Below, piece by piece: positions 23,640 through 35,283 of a stretch of DNA of 64,000 nt. The notes under the pieces were generated by a model. It had not been told where the DNA came from, ran no database searches, and saw only the letters and a list, made by a program, of their open reading frames with translations. The stretch is from Drosophila miranda (Eukaryota; Arthropoda; Insecta; Diptera; Drosophilidae), in contig NW_022881614.1 in NCBI RefSeq assembly GCF_003369915.1, forward strand, positions 12,421,001 through 12,485,000, given 5' to 3'. Each line of letters opens with the position of its first letter. Within the stretch, counting starts at the first letter, position 1. Position numbers and translations under genes: made by a program.

Positions 23640-25392
23640 AGGCAGCATGCGCTGCTCTCTTTTTCCACCTAGCCAAGGGTGGAGCCGACATAACATCAAC
23701 TATTTACTGACCACTCAGATGGTCCTTTTAAATAGGGTGAGTGATCCCACCTTCATTATTAAAAACCGCAAGGAGGTCCTGGACCTCACACTTGCCTCTC
23801 ATGAGTTACACGGGAACATCGTATCCTGGAGGGTCCTGGAAGAGCACTCCTTCTCGGACCACAGGTACGTGGAAACCGTATTCTCTTTTTCACTACCGAA
23901 ACCAGCTCAATTTCGGAACCTTAGGCGAACAAACTGGGCTCGGTACTCAGACCACCTCTGTCGTGTTCTCCCTGAGACTCCACCTGAGGAGGAGATCTCC
24001 AGGGAAGCCACGACTCATCTTGTTAAACTATTTACCGACGCCTGCAATGAGGCGCTCGATAAATCCTGCCCCTCTAGCAAGAGCAGAGGCCGGAAGAAAC
24101 CTGAATGGTGGAATCCGAAACTGAGGGAACTCCGGAAAGCCTCCCGAAGACTCTTCAATAAAGCTAAGGCTGAAAACGCTGAGCAGAACTGGGCCGATTA
24201 CAAGGCCAGTCTGTCAGTTTACAATAAAGAACTGAGGAAAGCCAAACGCGCCTCATGGCGTAAGTTCTGTAGCGACATTGAGAATAACTCGGAAGCCTCG
24301 CCTCCTTGCGGAACTCGCAAAGTTCTCTCGAAGACTACACCCACTCTGGGCTACCTGAAGAACGCCGACCAATCGTGGACAACGTCCAGCAATGAGTCGC
24401 TAAATCTTCTCCTTAACACCCACTTTCCCGGCTGCGATGAAAACAGACCACACTACATCGCGGCTCCCTCCGTTGCCTCAAGTGTTATCATGAACCTGCT
24501 AAGCCAGGAGAACATTTCCTGGGCAATAAAAAGCTTCAAACCATACAAATCCGCGGGCCCAGATGGCATCATCCCTGCCCAACTGATTCACGCTGGACAA
24601 AAAGCCACTAATTGGCTCAAAAGGATATACGAGGGAATCTTCTCCCATGGATATATCCCGGAAACCTGGCTTCACACCAAAGTCGTCTTCATCCCCAAGG
24701 CAGGCAAGCCCTCGCACACTGCCCCCAAAGATTTCAGACCCATAAGTCTATCGTCCTTCCTTCTGAAGACGATGGAACGGCTTTTGGGGATGCATCTCAC
24801 GGTAAATATTCCGCCTAGTCTATTCTCAGACTCCCAGCATGCCTATCGGAAAGGAAGATCCACCGAAACGGCCCTACACACTATCACATCGATCATAGAA
24901 GCGTCCCTCAACTGTAAGGAGTACACCCTTAAAGGCGCCTTTAATAACATCCTCCCGACCGCCATCACGGGTGCACTGACGGACCTGGGGGTTGACTCCC
25001 GGACGGTGAGCCTGATCGATCAGATGCTACAATGCAGGACGGTTGAGGCATCACTGGGGACGTCAACGTCCACCAGATTTGTCAGTAGAGGCACCCCGCA
25101 GGGCGGAGTCCTCTCGCCCCTCCTATGGAACGTGGCAGTGAACGAACTGCTGCGGGAGATAGAGGGGGGTGGCTGCCGCGTGGTGGCGTATGCGGACGAT
25201 GTTGCTATAGCATTCTCGGGTAAATTCCCGCAGACGCTGTGTGAGTGCCTGACAAGCACTCTCATGAAGATGTCAAAATGGGCAGACAAACGCGGACTAG
25301 GCGTCAACCCGTCTAAAACGGAACTGGTGCTCTTCACTAGGAAGTACAAAGTTCCGGCACTGATTCCCCAAGACTATGTGGGGAAGCGCTAA
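23640..25392 (+). pseudogene. LOA-like LINE ORF2: endonuclease remnant and reverse transcriptase
   Basis: A 581-residue frame. Only the end of the endonuclease remains (LDLTLAS, then FSDHRYVE with the catalytic SDH). RT follows, with YKSAGPDGIIPA, PISLSSFLLK, GTPQGGVLSPLLWN and the catalytic VAYADDVAIAF. In the palm region the expected acidic Asp of the first catalytic box is not obvious (KGAFNNILP), so RT may be inactive. A frameshift at about 25390 separates it from the rest of ORF2. Confidence 0.8.
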
Positions 25393-26655
25393 TCTTCAGC
25401 AACAACGCCAAGTATCTTGGTCTAATCCTCGATAGAAAGCTCGATTGGAAATTGAGCATAGAGGATAGAGTAAAGAAGGCCACAGTAGCCCTCTATACTT
25501 GCAGGAAAGCCATCGGACTAAGATGGGGAATGACCCCCTATATAGTTCGGTGGCTTTACACCACCATCATACGACCGATCATTCTCTATGGAGCGGTAGT
25601 ATGGTGGCCAGTCTTAGACAAAAGGACATGCCTCAATAAACTCAGCAGAGTTCAACGCATGGCAGAGCTATGCATGACTGGCGGGCTACGCACTACTCCA
25701 GGGGAAGCCCTGGATACTGTGCTGGACCTCCTCCCCATAGATCTCATGGGAAAGAAAGTGGCAACACTTTCCGCACTCAGAATGAGAGAAGCCAGACTGT
25801 GGAAAGCGTCCGCGGTTGGGCACTCGGGAATCCTGACGAGACACCCGCAATTACCAGAGAGGACAGATTATTGTGTCCCTAGTGATCACCTCTCGACGCC
25901 TTTCCAGGTATCAATCCCACTTAGGGAGGACTGGGAGATGGGCGAACCAGGACCCGCAAATGCGGTTCACATCTACACTGATGGCTCAAAGTTAGACGGC
26001 CGCGTGGGAGGCGGAGTCTACTGCAGCGAGCTGAACATCAGTCACTGCTTCAGGCTCCCGGACCACTGCAGTGTGTTCCAAGCGGAGGTTGTAGCCATCA
26101 AGGAGGCCATTTCCATCGTCTCCAAACTACTTCTAGACACGCACTTAGTGTGCGTTTTCTCGGACAGCCAAGCAGCTATTAAAGCTCTAGGCTCAATATC
26201 GTCGAACTCAGCGACTGTAAATGACTGCCGCAGGTCTCTGCACGAGATCGCAGATCAGTTAGACCTTTTCCTTATATGGGTCCCAGGCCACAGGGGCTTC
26301 GAGGGGAACGACGCCGCCGACGAGCTAGCAAGGCAGGGTACTACAATTCCTCTCCTTATGGAGAGGGAGCAGGTAGCGATGCCTCTGGCTACGTACAGGC
26401 TCCTCACGCACGAATTGTTCGAGCAAAATGCCAATAGCAAGACTGTCAATCCCTCATAACGACTTCTGCAGGAGTTGTCGCGACGAGGAAGAGGAGGAAT
26501 CGGTCCCCCACTTCTTCTGCCACTGCCCGGCCCTTGGAAATCGTCGTCTTCGTATTCTCGGGGCCGCTTTCCTCACAGACATTTCGGACCTGTCCGAAAT
26601 CAAACCGGGGACCTTGTCCAGATTCATCCAAGCCTGCGGATGGGACTGCCCTTAA
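25393..26655 (+). pseudogene. LOA-like LINE ORF2: RT thumb, RNase H and zinc finger
   Basis: After the frameshift the frame at 25452-26459 gives the RT C-terminal region (RPIILYGAVVWWPVLDKRT). A well-preserved RNase H follows: HIYTDGSKLDGRVGGG, QAEVVAIKEAI, VFSDSQAAIKAL and WVPGHRGFEGNDAADELA, with all four expected acidic residues. A second shift near 26430 leads to the terminal finger CRSCRDEEEEESVPHFFCHC and the stop at 26653-26655. RNase H would remove RNA during second-strand synthesis. Confidence 0.8.
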
Positions 26656-26804
26656 TTTGCAACAGCCTGTTTCTCCACGGTTTTTTTTAGGCACTGGGAA
26701 GGGGCACACGCCCATGCGGCACCACAACGGACCTTCTACAGGTCCAAGTGAGCTTGGGAGGGTTTCATCACTCCCCCAGGCTACCGCCTGAACCTAACCT
26801 AACC
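26656..26804 (+). repeat. LOA-like LINE 3' UTR and tail
   Basis: Non-coding tail with ACCTTCTACAGGTCCAAG and CATCACTCCCCCAGGCTACC, ending in ACCTA repeats. The last 81 bases are the source family for the short insertions at 32297-32377 and 34177-34257. Confidence 0.8.
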
Positions 26805-27527
26805 TAACCATACAGTACATACATATATAGATGTGCCAGTTCATACAACGAAAGCGTCACACACTGGCTAGCGCGTTCAGTACCCCAGAGTGACGTCATC
26901 ATGAGAGAGAGAGCGCAGAGAGAACATCTTTGCATGGGTTAGTACACACGCAATATATTTCGACAAAAATATGTGATTGTATGCTTTTTCAGATTTTTTT
27001 GAACTCTCTCAGGTCTGGTTCTGTTTTGCCACCAGCATGTTTTAGTGTATGGGTGCACATGCATTCTCACGTACTTTGCGTGTTTAGTATTGCTGTCCGC
27101 TAGAACTGAAATTTGAGTTTGGTTCTTGTTTTGGGTATTTTGATGGACTGACCTACCGCCACAAAATAAATGAAGAATGGGCAGGGGGTGGGGGTATGGT
27201 ACACTAGGGCGCGGGAAATGAAATAAAAGCTGTTAATTGTTTGATTTATACCACAAAATATAAAATATTACAATAATAAAATTACACATTTATTTCCTTA
27301 TTTTAAACAGGTTTATTATAAATTATAAAAATTATGCCAAGGCCGTCGGTTCTCGACTTTTTTGTTTATTATAACTAAAACAATGATGTATCTAAATATA
27401 CAATATAAGAAAAAATATATATATACTTAAATAAATTTGCATAAATATATATATTTCTTTCTATAAATAGAGGATATGCCTTAAGAATGTTCATATATGT
27501 AACTACATATATATACGTAAATACATA

Positions 27528-29093
27528 CACTACTGGCCAAAATAATAAGTACACGCTTATGAGCTTTCTTTCACGTCCTATAAAACTTTTCTAATAAACA
27601 TAATTAAAAAATCAAATTTACTTTTAGTTTTCTAACCTACAATAGACTATAAAAATGTTTATCATAAGCATTTTTCATTTCAAATATATATTTTATGATC
27701 GATTAAACCTTAAAATCATAAATAAGGGCTGGCCAAAATAATAAGTACAGCAATTCTCCAAAGCGAAATTTATAATCTTTTAATAGTATCCTATTTAGCC
27801 ACACTTATTTTGGATGATTTCGACCATTCTTCTTGGCTACTAGCAATAAGTTTGCGGCAAGTCTCCACTGAAATCTCACACCACGTTTTTTGCACAAATT
27901 CTCCACAATTCTTTTTCTTTTCGAAAAGCATTTTTACCAATTCGACGTTTTAAGTCACCCTAAAGGTTTTCAAATGGGTTTAAGTCAGGAGACTGACTTA
28001 GCCAAGCCATAACGTTTACATTTTTTTCCGTAAACCAAACCTTCTCCACCTTTGAGGTGTGCTTTGGGTCATTTTCTGGTAGAAAGACCCATCTCAAGGG
28101 CATGTTTTCCACTGCATTAGGTTGTATAATGTCTGTCAATATGTTTTTATACCCGAATTGGATCACATGATCAGTTATGCGATGTACCGGCTCAACGCCA
28201 TGCCAAGAAAAATAGCCTCAGATACCTATACATCAGCCTCCGTTCTTAACCGTTTTCTTTGTGCACCGGAAGTCGAATTCTTTGCCTTTGGGTCCTTGTA
28301 TACATCTTCTGGAGTCATTATCAAAAAGATTTATTTTTGTTTCGTCTCTCAATAATATATTATTCCACTTTTAAGACCCATCTGACCCAGACCATGCCAA
28401 ATGATTTTCAACGAGTTTTTGCCTCATCTTCAAAATTTTTACTCGGAGTAAGGGAACTTTTCGGACTATACGTCCTGTTAGGTCTATATATTGAAGTCTC
28501 CGACAAACCATCAGACCTGACTTTTCTTTCCCAATTTGAGCGTATTTGACCTTGGAAGACATGAACTGATCCTTTTTTGTAAGACTGATGATGCGGGTAT
28601 CCGTTGTTTGTAAAGATTTCTTCTTCCATCCTCGATTTTCAATAAGCACTTTAGATTTTAAAGTATTCTGAACCAAGACTTTTCGCAATTTCCCGGAGAA
28701 TTTTCCTTTCTTTTTGAAGACTTATGGAAAACTTCCTTTCTTCAGGAGTACGGCCTATCTAAAGAATTTTTGTTAACTCTCATGTACTTAAATATGAAGG
28801 AACTCAATAAAAACCAACAATCCTTTGACCAAATCCTTATCCAATCCTTTCAAATATATAAATAACACCAGTGTACTTATTATTTTGGCCAGACCAAAAA
28901 TGCCCATTCTGCAAAAATGTATGAATATAATTTTATTAAGATGGTTCCCCACTTTAATTTTTGATTTAAATATTTGGCTAGACTTTAAACTTTCCAAATA
29001 TAAACACTTGGCATCCATACACTTACAAACATTCGAGCTATTCCATAACAAACTAGCACGACACCGATGTACTTATTTTTTTGGCCAGTAGTT
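27528..29093 (-). mobile_element. Tc1-like DNA transposon, copy in left X arm
   Basis: Ends CACTACTGGCCAAAATAATA in inverted repeat, flanked by TA. The motif GGCCAAAATAATAAGTAC recurs about 200 bp inside each end (27730 and 28870), an IR/DR-type arrangement. The transposase on the minus strand is broken. Recognisable are a DET(K)INLFD block (first catalytic Asp), LPENDPKHTSKV (second Asp) and SPDLNPFENL (third acidic residue), plus an HTH-like start near 28690. It lies at the same position in X as the copies at 47200 and 57190, and is about 60 bp shorter. Confidence 0.85.
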
Positions 29094-29327
29094 TACATAC
29101 ATATGTACTTAAAGTCGCCGCTCAAATTGGCTCCCGATGGAAGATCGGTACCCAGGGAACACCACGAGGAGGCCATTATATATTAAATGGGGTCAAAAAT
29201 TAATCTGACCTTTGAGTCGTCTTGATATGACTTAATTTCAAGACTTTTAAGTAATTAAGTCACATCCATGTTCCCCGCCTAAAATTAAATCTGTTAGATA
29301 TATGGACATACATATAAATGAAAATAA

Positions 29328-29684
29328 AAAATAAGCAAAATATAATAAACTTATACAAGTTAAATTTTTATATTAATAAATTCAACGTATTGAGTTTTCT
29401 TGCGGACGAAGTCCGTGTTCTTTATTTGACGAATAATTAAAGACTACTTTTCAATATATTTTGAGGCCCTATTCTTACTGTGGGTTCGCGACCGCGGAAT
29501 GTTGCAGCGATGCAACGACAGCAGTTCAGCCGTGGCGAGGTATTTCTCGGAATCCCTCGCCGTTGGCGGATATCGTCCAGACGCTGATCCAGCAGTTGTG
29601 GCGATCTGGAGCGGCTCGTGTCGGTTTCTGGTGTTTTGGCAACTTTGTCGTTAACTTACATACATTTTATAAAATGAAATAAAA
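29328..29684. other. Unassigned stretch
   Basis: AT-rich sequence to about 29470, then a GC-richer part (29470-29640) with short open frames in several phases and no recognisable motif. It could be the interior of X or a scrap of another element. Confidence 0.4.
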
Positions 29685-29732
29685 CGAGGGGGAACCGCAA
29701 CTCTACGGTTATACCCGATACTAAGTCAGTAT
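29685..29732 (-). mobile_element. Helentron terminal scrap H5
   Basis: The reverse complement matches the last bases of the Helentrons: AGTATCGGGTATAACCGTAG and TTGCGGT joined to TCCCCCTCG. About 20 bases of the terminal hairpin between them are missing. Confidence 0.75.
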
Positions 29733-29735
29733 AAC

Positions 29736-30502
29736 CAAAGACTATACAATACCAAGATGTCGCATGAGGAACAAATGCTTTTTCAATTTTCGTTTGACGC
29801 TTCATGGTACGGGCGCGCGGGGCTAGTACTTCAATTCTCTTTTACGCTACCTTCGCCTCCGAAGTGCTACTCGGCTTCGTCAATGCCTCGGTCAGCACGA
29901 GCTCGAGCCAGCCCAGAAATATGCTTGTAGTTGTGTATGTCCTAGGTCGGCGCGGCCATAAACCGGTTTCGCCCGCAGCATATACGGCTTTTAGCTTCAC
30001 ACACAAGCACACTGAAAGCATGTCAGTGTCTGCGTGCCGAAACCGTAGGGCAGCGTGGTCGCTGATGTCTTTGGCGCGGCACAGTGGGGACTCAGCCGAA
30101 ATAGTCAAAAAATTGTATGAGTGCCTTAGATAAATTTAATGTACGCATCTAATAGAGAATTTTCCAATCGAATTTTCAAGATACTTTTAGCACTCAAAGT
30201 TTAACATTTTTTCAGTGTGCAAATATTTATTGACTAACTAACTAATTTAGCAAGCTGAGACGGCCAAAGGTCCCACTGTGCCGCTCCAAAGACATCGGCG
30301 ATCCGCGACCACCGCTTCGACGGTGCTGTTGCCGAACAGACGAATCCGATTGGCAGCGGGGTCGCGGTAGAGACGAAGTACAGGCGAAAAGGGAATTGAA
30401 ACCCCGCGCGCTCCCTCGTGCCTTTTGGGTCCTAATGTTAGGACCCGCCATAGAACAGCTTTTTGGTCGCTCATGCGACATCTTGGTATTGTATAGTCTT
30501 TG
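29736..30502. mobile_element. Foldback-type non-autonomous element with 33-bp terminal inverted repeats
   Basis: The first 33 bases (29736-29768, starting CAAAGACTATACAATACC) are the exact reverse complement of 30470-30502. Inner segments also pair imperfectly: about 30052-30086 (GATGTCTTTGGCGCGGCACA) with 30270-30300. The TIRs are therefore long and partly decayed. No transposase frame is seen and flanks show no clear target duplication. The family is not recognised; a MITE or foldback element is the simplest reading. Confidence 0.7.
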
Positions 30503-31270
30503 CTAGCATGAATAAATAACACCACGCTTCGGACCAATAAATACTCCGATAAATAAATACATAAATAAATACCGATATAAATATTGCGCCAACTAGCGCC
30601 GTTAACGAGATACATACATATATGCTATGAAATATTTGAATAAATAAATAAATAATAACATATGTACATGTATATTCGGTCGACACCTAAGACACTCAAA
30701 CTTCAAACACATTCAACACACCACAAAACCTAACAACAACAATTCCTAACAGTTCTTCTTCTTCTTACAAGATTCATTAAGAGGGGGACACGTGACTAGC
30801 CGGGACCAGTAACCGCTCCAGTTTCTGCGCTCCACTTGACAGTCGCCCTACGGATATCCTACAATTACGAACACCACCTTTGTGTGGCCTGTCATCTACT
30901 CTAGTCATCGCTCTAAGCGATGGCCGATAAACGAGAAGCCTCACGGTGCATGAGCTCACTTTGCTTGTGATTTGTTCCTGTCATGCATCATAGCGATCTG
31001 CCATGACAACAGATGCATCGCGGGTTGTCTTTACGACTCCCGGGCCACCTACTCCTCACCACCTCTCGGCAGACAGACAACAGGTTCAAAAACACGAAAG
31101 CGGCTTTATTTTAAACAAACAGGTGCGAAACTACAATGAACATTTACCTACATGACTTACTCTAACTTATTCCAATATCCTTTAACAGCCCGAGTGACAT
31201 TTGCTGTAATACCACCCGAACCTGCGTCAGTCCAGATGCATACGAATTCGAAAATAAGTTGGGCGCCATT
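30503..31270 (-). mobile_element. Osvaldo-like retrotransposon leader, inverted copy
   Basis: Reverse complement of the 5' leader at 35284-36031, with very few differences. The primer-binding site TGGCGCCCAAC reads on the minus strand at 31258-31268. The copy ends at the foldback element, about 95 bp before where gag would start. No gene. Confidence 0.85.
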
Positions 31271-32990
31271 TGTTACACTTGGCTTGTTTCCCAGGGGGCA
31301 ATGCCGGCTAGCTGTCGACCCCAGGGCTGGGTAGTTCCCCTTGCCCGCCAAATGTAGACAAAAAAGGAGACATACTACTTCTCGGGACATCAAAACTAAC
31401 AACAACCTAAAGACAAAGAAAATCATAAACAGACGGCTATCAAGTGGGTGAAGCTTGGGTGTTACACTTCGCGCGCCCGCCCTACCTGTGACCGAACACA
31501 ACGTTCATTTTGGCCACCCTCTGCTGGAACGGTAACGGCTGGCCTAATCCATAGCTTAGACCACGCGTCCTCCCTCTATTTTAATTAACTGCATCATGCT
31601 TCAGTATATATCCAAGCTTTAATAATTATAAATTGCCAATTTCATCTTTCTCATTAATAAATAGATATACTCAAAATTATCACTAACCAAAAAGAAACAC
31701 CAAAACGTTCGACACAAAGGCAAACACGGAAATAACTGCTGAAATTTCGTTCAACCAACAGGGATACCCTCACCCATACGTAATGGAATATGTGTAGATG
31801 AGTGGATCCAGTTTTACGGGAGTTAATTTAACTCGGGCCCCTACGGAGACTTAACCTACCAAGAGCTCTTGTTAAGGGTCCCCGGGACATAAACAATAAA
31901 CAATATTTTTCCACAAATCGCTCGACCAAATACGGTGGACTGACGGGACCCCCGCGTCACCCACTAAGGGTTAATCTTCTGGAACTGAACAGCTGATCGC
32001 AGATTTAGGTTCGTGAAAGGTGTTGGTGTTTTTACATATTTTTTTTTTTCAATGGCCAAGATTTTACGTTAAACATTTTAAGCTAATACTAAATACTAAA
32101 TAAAGGACAACACACGGAACAAAATAACATTTAATGTGGAACGGTGTTTGGAGTGCGGATTATGTTTTTTATTTAAGTTCAAACGACGTGGGCGTTCACT
32201 GGCCGTGGCCGGTCAGCCCTAAATTTATATAGGTCCGTGTATACGTGTGCGCGTGTGTGTGTGTAAATAGGGTTTCGGGGTTTTTACGTGGTGAATCACC
32301 ACAACGGACCTTCTACAGGTCCAAGTGAGCTTGGGTGGGTTTCATCACTCCCCCAGGCTACCGCCTGAACCTAACCTACGTGGTGAATGAGACCAAACGT
32401 GTGGCACGCACTGGAAGGCGATGCAACGATCGTGCGGTGTGGCTAGAATCGCCCTGGCAGCTAAATCGTTCTCTTTCACCCTCCCCCTTCACACGTCCCG
32501 CGCTACTTGGCTCACACACGCGCAACTGGAACGAACTCACTCAGGATCCGTTGGGCAGTCTTCTTCTCTGCAGTCGACTTTCTCGAACTCCAGTGTCCCT
32601 CTCCAGGAAACCTTCTGGCCCGGTTCTGGTGGCTATATTCCTTGCCGGCTGTTTGTAAAATTTTCTGCATTACAACCTATTTTATCGCCCGCCTTTTCTG
32701 TACTCACTTCAAACTTTCTGTTTTAAGCACAAAATTTCCAATTTCGACGTTACTCCGTCCACGCTCCACGATTTCTATAATCCAATCCACGTTTTCTAAT
32801 ATTTTCACTCCTATTTATCCCTTTTTCCCTTACTAATACATATACCTAATCCTATTCTCTTCCTTATATCCCCAGTGACGGCTCCAGCTCCCCCCGATGT
32901 CCCCATACACCATCGAGCCTCCCTGGACTTCCGCTAGATGGCGCGTCGCCCTCAGCCCTGGCCACCTATCGTTCAGGTGGGACTGGAACA
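31271..32990 (-). repeat. Osvaldo-like LTR, inverted copy flanking Iswi exon 2
   Basis: On the minus strand it starts TGTTCCAGTCCC at 32990 and ends GTGTAACA at 31271. Length is 1720 bp, of which 92 bp are a LINE-tail insertion with its target duplication. It abuts Iswi exon 2 exactly. The adjoining GGAG (32991-32994) is the reverse complement of CTCC (42350-42353), which follows the 3' LTR. These two LTR ends are therefore the two sides of one insertion in Iswi. Confidence 0.88.
32297..32377 (+). mobile_element. LOA-like LINE 3' tail, 81-bp insertion in inverted LTR
   Basis: Matches the last bases of the LOA-like LINE at 26720-26804. An 11-bp target duplication ACGTGGTGAAT lies on both sides (32286-32296 and 32378-32388). 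It is a severely 5'-truncated insertion. Confidence 0.88.
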
Positions 32991-33177
32991 GGAGCTGGTG
33001 GCCGCATCGGAAGTGGTTTCATTCTGCGGAAAGGCGAAGAACAATTTTAGAATATTCTACGCTTCACCGACACCGCCTATGGCGTCACTAATCGTAAATA
33101 TATTGAATTTCACTCAGCTTTCTACATACAGAGTTCTCCTCGGTGGCGTCGACGGAGGCAGCATCCGTTTTGGACAT
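32991..33177 (-). pseudogene. Iswi: Iswi 5' coding exons, inverted and detached
   Basis: On the minus strand, ATG at 33177 opens a 16-codon exon (MSKTDAASVDATEENS) ending at 33130 before GTATGT. The intron runs to a CAG acceptor at 33024-33026, and the next exon reads NETTSDAATSS down to 32991. The reading continues in phase with the plus-strand segment at 42350 ([18 protein letters not shown]) once the retrotransposon and one CTCC copy are removed. The N-terminus is characteristic of ISWI, the ATPase of the NURF, ACF and CHRAC remodelling complexes. Here it points away from the rest of the gene and runs into an LTR. Confidence 0.85.
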
Positions 33178-33675
33178 TTTCTTAATGCCGGTGTCGTGCC
33201 TTTCTTTAATGTTCAATTAAAACTGTCCTTGCTTTCGCAGTGCACAAAAGGTTCTCGTCAGTTTGTACTGGGTACGTCTGTGCAAACGGCAAATTGTATG
33301 GGTCAGTGAGTTTCGTTATAGAACCATTTATGCAATTACGTTCATATAATTTAAAAAAAAAAAAACACTTTCTTGAACACAAAATACACAAAAAATGCGC
33401 TTACATGCGATTTTTAGAGGGAAGTTGGCGTCGCCGGGTTGTATATATTTTTATATCGATATATGTTTAAGTGATATTTCTTTGGTAGAAAAATATCGAA
33501 ATCGGTATTTTTGTGCGATAGTCGGAACGTCTCTGAATTCGAAGGAAAATTTAACGATGTCCTTATATTTTTTACTGTTTGGGTACTGTAAATGTAGAAC
33601 AATGGCATTCCATAAAGAAAACCTAATGGTTATGGTAATGATGATGCGTCGGTATTGGCTGGGAAGTTTCCTCTT
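33178..33675 (-). promoter_or_regulatory. Iswi 5' UTR and promoter region, inverted
   Basis: Sequence upstream of the detached Iswi start codon. It contains TATCGATA at 33454-33461, the DRE palindrome common in fly housekeeping promoters, about 280 bp upstream of the ATG, and an A-rich run at 33352-33365. No TATA box at a convincing distance and no other gene is seen. The segment ends at the TG of the next LTR (33676). Confidence 0.55.
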
Positions 33676-35283
33676 TGTTCCAGTCCCACCTGAACGATAG
33701 GTGGCCAGGGCTGAGGACGACGCGCCATCTAGCGGAAGTCCAGGGAGGCTCGATGGTGTATTTGGACATCGGGGGGAGCTGGAGCCGTACTGGGGATATA
33801 AGGAATAGAATAGGATTAGTTATATGTATTAGTAAGGGAAAAAGGGATAAATAGGAGTGAAAATATTAGAAAACGTGGATTGGATTATGGAAATCGTGGA
33901 GCGTGGACGGAAGAGTAACGTCGAAAGAAAGTTTGAACCGGCAAGGAATATAGCCACCAGAACCGGGCTAGAAGGAGAGGAACACTGGAGTTCGAGAAAG
34001 TCGACTGCAGAGAAGAAGACTGTCCGACGTGAACCTGAGTGAGTTCGTTCCAGTTGGACGTGTGAAGGGGGAGGGTGAAAGAGGACGATTTAGCTGCCAG
34101 GGCGATTCTAGCCACATCGCACGATCGTTGCATCGCCTTCCAGTGCGTGCCACACGTTTGGTCTCATTCACCACGTAGGTTAGGTTCAGGCGGTAGCCTG
34201 GGGGAGTGATGAAACCCACCCAAGCTCACTTGGACCTGTAGAAGGTCCGTTGTGGTGATTCACCACGTAAAAACCCCGAAACCCTATTTACACACACACA
34301 CGCGCACACGTATACACGGACCTATATAAATTTAGGGCTGACCGGCCACGGCCAGTGAACGCCCACGTCGTTTGAACTTAAATAAAAAACATAATCCGCA
34401 CTCCAAACACCGTTCCACATTAAATGTTATTTTGTTCCGTGTGTTGTCCTTTATTTAGTATTTAGTATTAGCTTAAACTGTTTAACGTAAAATCTTGGCC
34501 ATTGAAAAAAAAAAATATGTAAAAACACCAACCCCTTTCACGAACCTAAATCTGCGATCAGCTGTTCAGTTCCAGAAGATTAACCCTTAGTGGGTGACGC
34601 GGGGGTCCCGTCAGTCCACCGTATTTGGTCGAGCGATTTGTGGAAAAATATTGTTTATTGTTTATGTCCCGGGGACCCTTAACAAGAGCTCTTGGTAGGT
34701 TAAGTCTCCGTAGGGGCCCGAGTTAAATTAACTCCCGTAAAACTGGATCCACTCATCTACACATATTCCATTACGTATGGGTGAGGGTATCCCTGTTGGT
34801 TGAACGAAATTTCAGCAGTTATTTCCGTGTTTGCCTTTGTGTCGAACGTTTTGGTGTTTCTTTTTGGTTAGTGATAATTTTGAGTATATCTATTTATTAA
34901 TGAGAAAGATGAAATTGGCAATTTATAATTATTAAAGCTTGGATATATACTGAAGCATGATGCAGTTAATTAAAATAGAGGGAGGACGCGTGGTCTAAGC
35001 TATGGATTAGGCCAGCCGTTACCGTTCCAGCAGAGGGTGGCCAAAATGAACGTTGTGTTCGGTCACAGGTAGGGCGGGCGCGCGAAGTGTAACACCCAAG
35101 CTTCACCCACTTGATAGCCGTCTGTTTATGATTTTCTTTGTCTTTAGGTTGTTGTTAGTTTTGATGTCCCGAGAAGTAGTATGTCTCCTTTTTTGTCTAC
35201 ATTTGGCGGGCAAGGGGAACTACCCAGCCCTGGGGTCGACAGCTAGCCGGCATTGCCCCCTGGGAAACAAGCCAAGTGTAACA
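33676..35283 (+). repeat. Osvaldo-like 5' LTR
   Basis: Starts TGTTCCAGTCCC and ends GTGTAACA. It carries the same 81-bp LINE-tail insertion as the inverted LTR. It has private deletions at about 33925-34070 (for example a block before CCGGCAAGGAATATAG) not present in either other LTR. Confidence 0.85.
34177..34257 (-). mobile_element. LOA-like LINE 3' tail, 81-bp insertion in 5' LTR
   Basis: Reverse complement of the insertion at 32297-32377, same length, same 11-bp target duplication (ATTCACCACGT at 34166-34176 and 34258-34268). The 3' LTR has the unoccupied site (ATTCACCAGGTAA at about 41325). Confidence 0.88.

Larger units (their letters stand above)
21797..26804 (+). mobile_element. LOA-like non-LTR retrotransposon, near full length
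   Basis: A 5-kb LINE with GC-rich leader, ORF1, ORF2 with RT, RNase H and terminal zinc finger, and a 3' end of ACCTA repeats. A 13-bp target duplication TAACCATACAGTA lies at 21784-21796 and 26805-26817. RNase H in ORF2 together with the ORF1 type suggests the LOA clade, known in obscura-group flies. Most of the endonuclease is deleted between ORF1 and RT. Its 3' tail recurs as an 81-bp insertion in two LTRs (32297 and 34177). Confidence 0.8.
21781..29327 (+). mobile_element. Unidentified element X, left arm (with nested LOA and Tc1)
   Basis: Starts CACTAACCATACAGTA. Apart from the LOA LINE (21797-26804) its sequence, including a Tc1-like insertion, matches the inverted segment 46961-49544 and its tandem copy. 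It begins right after GTACAAC (21774-21780) in the I-like ORF2. At the other arm GTAAAAC (49545-49551) precedes the missing end of that ORF. I see no coding sequence outside the Tc1-like part. Near the terminus are TGACGTCA (26891-26898) and a GA-rich run (26903-26923). The superfamily is not recognised. Confidence 0.6.

Noticed and set aside
29400..29420. Small hairpin GCGGACGAAGTCCG as a possible ribozyme core
   Set aside because: A 5-bp stem without the conserved CUGAUGA core or further helices; chance palindrome.
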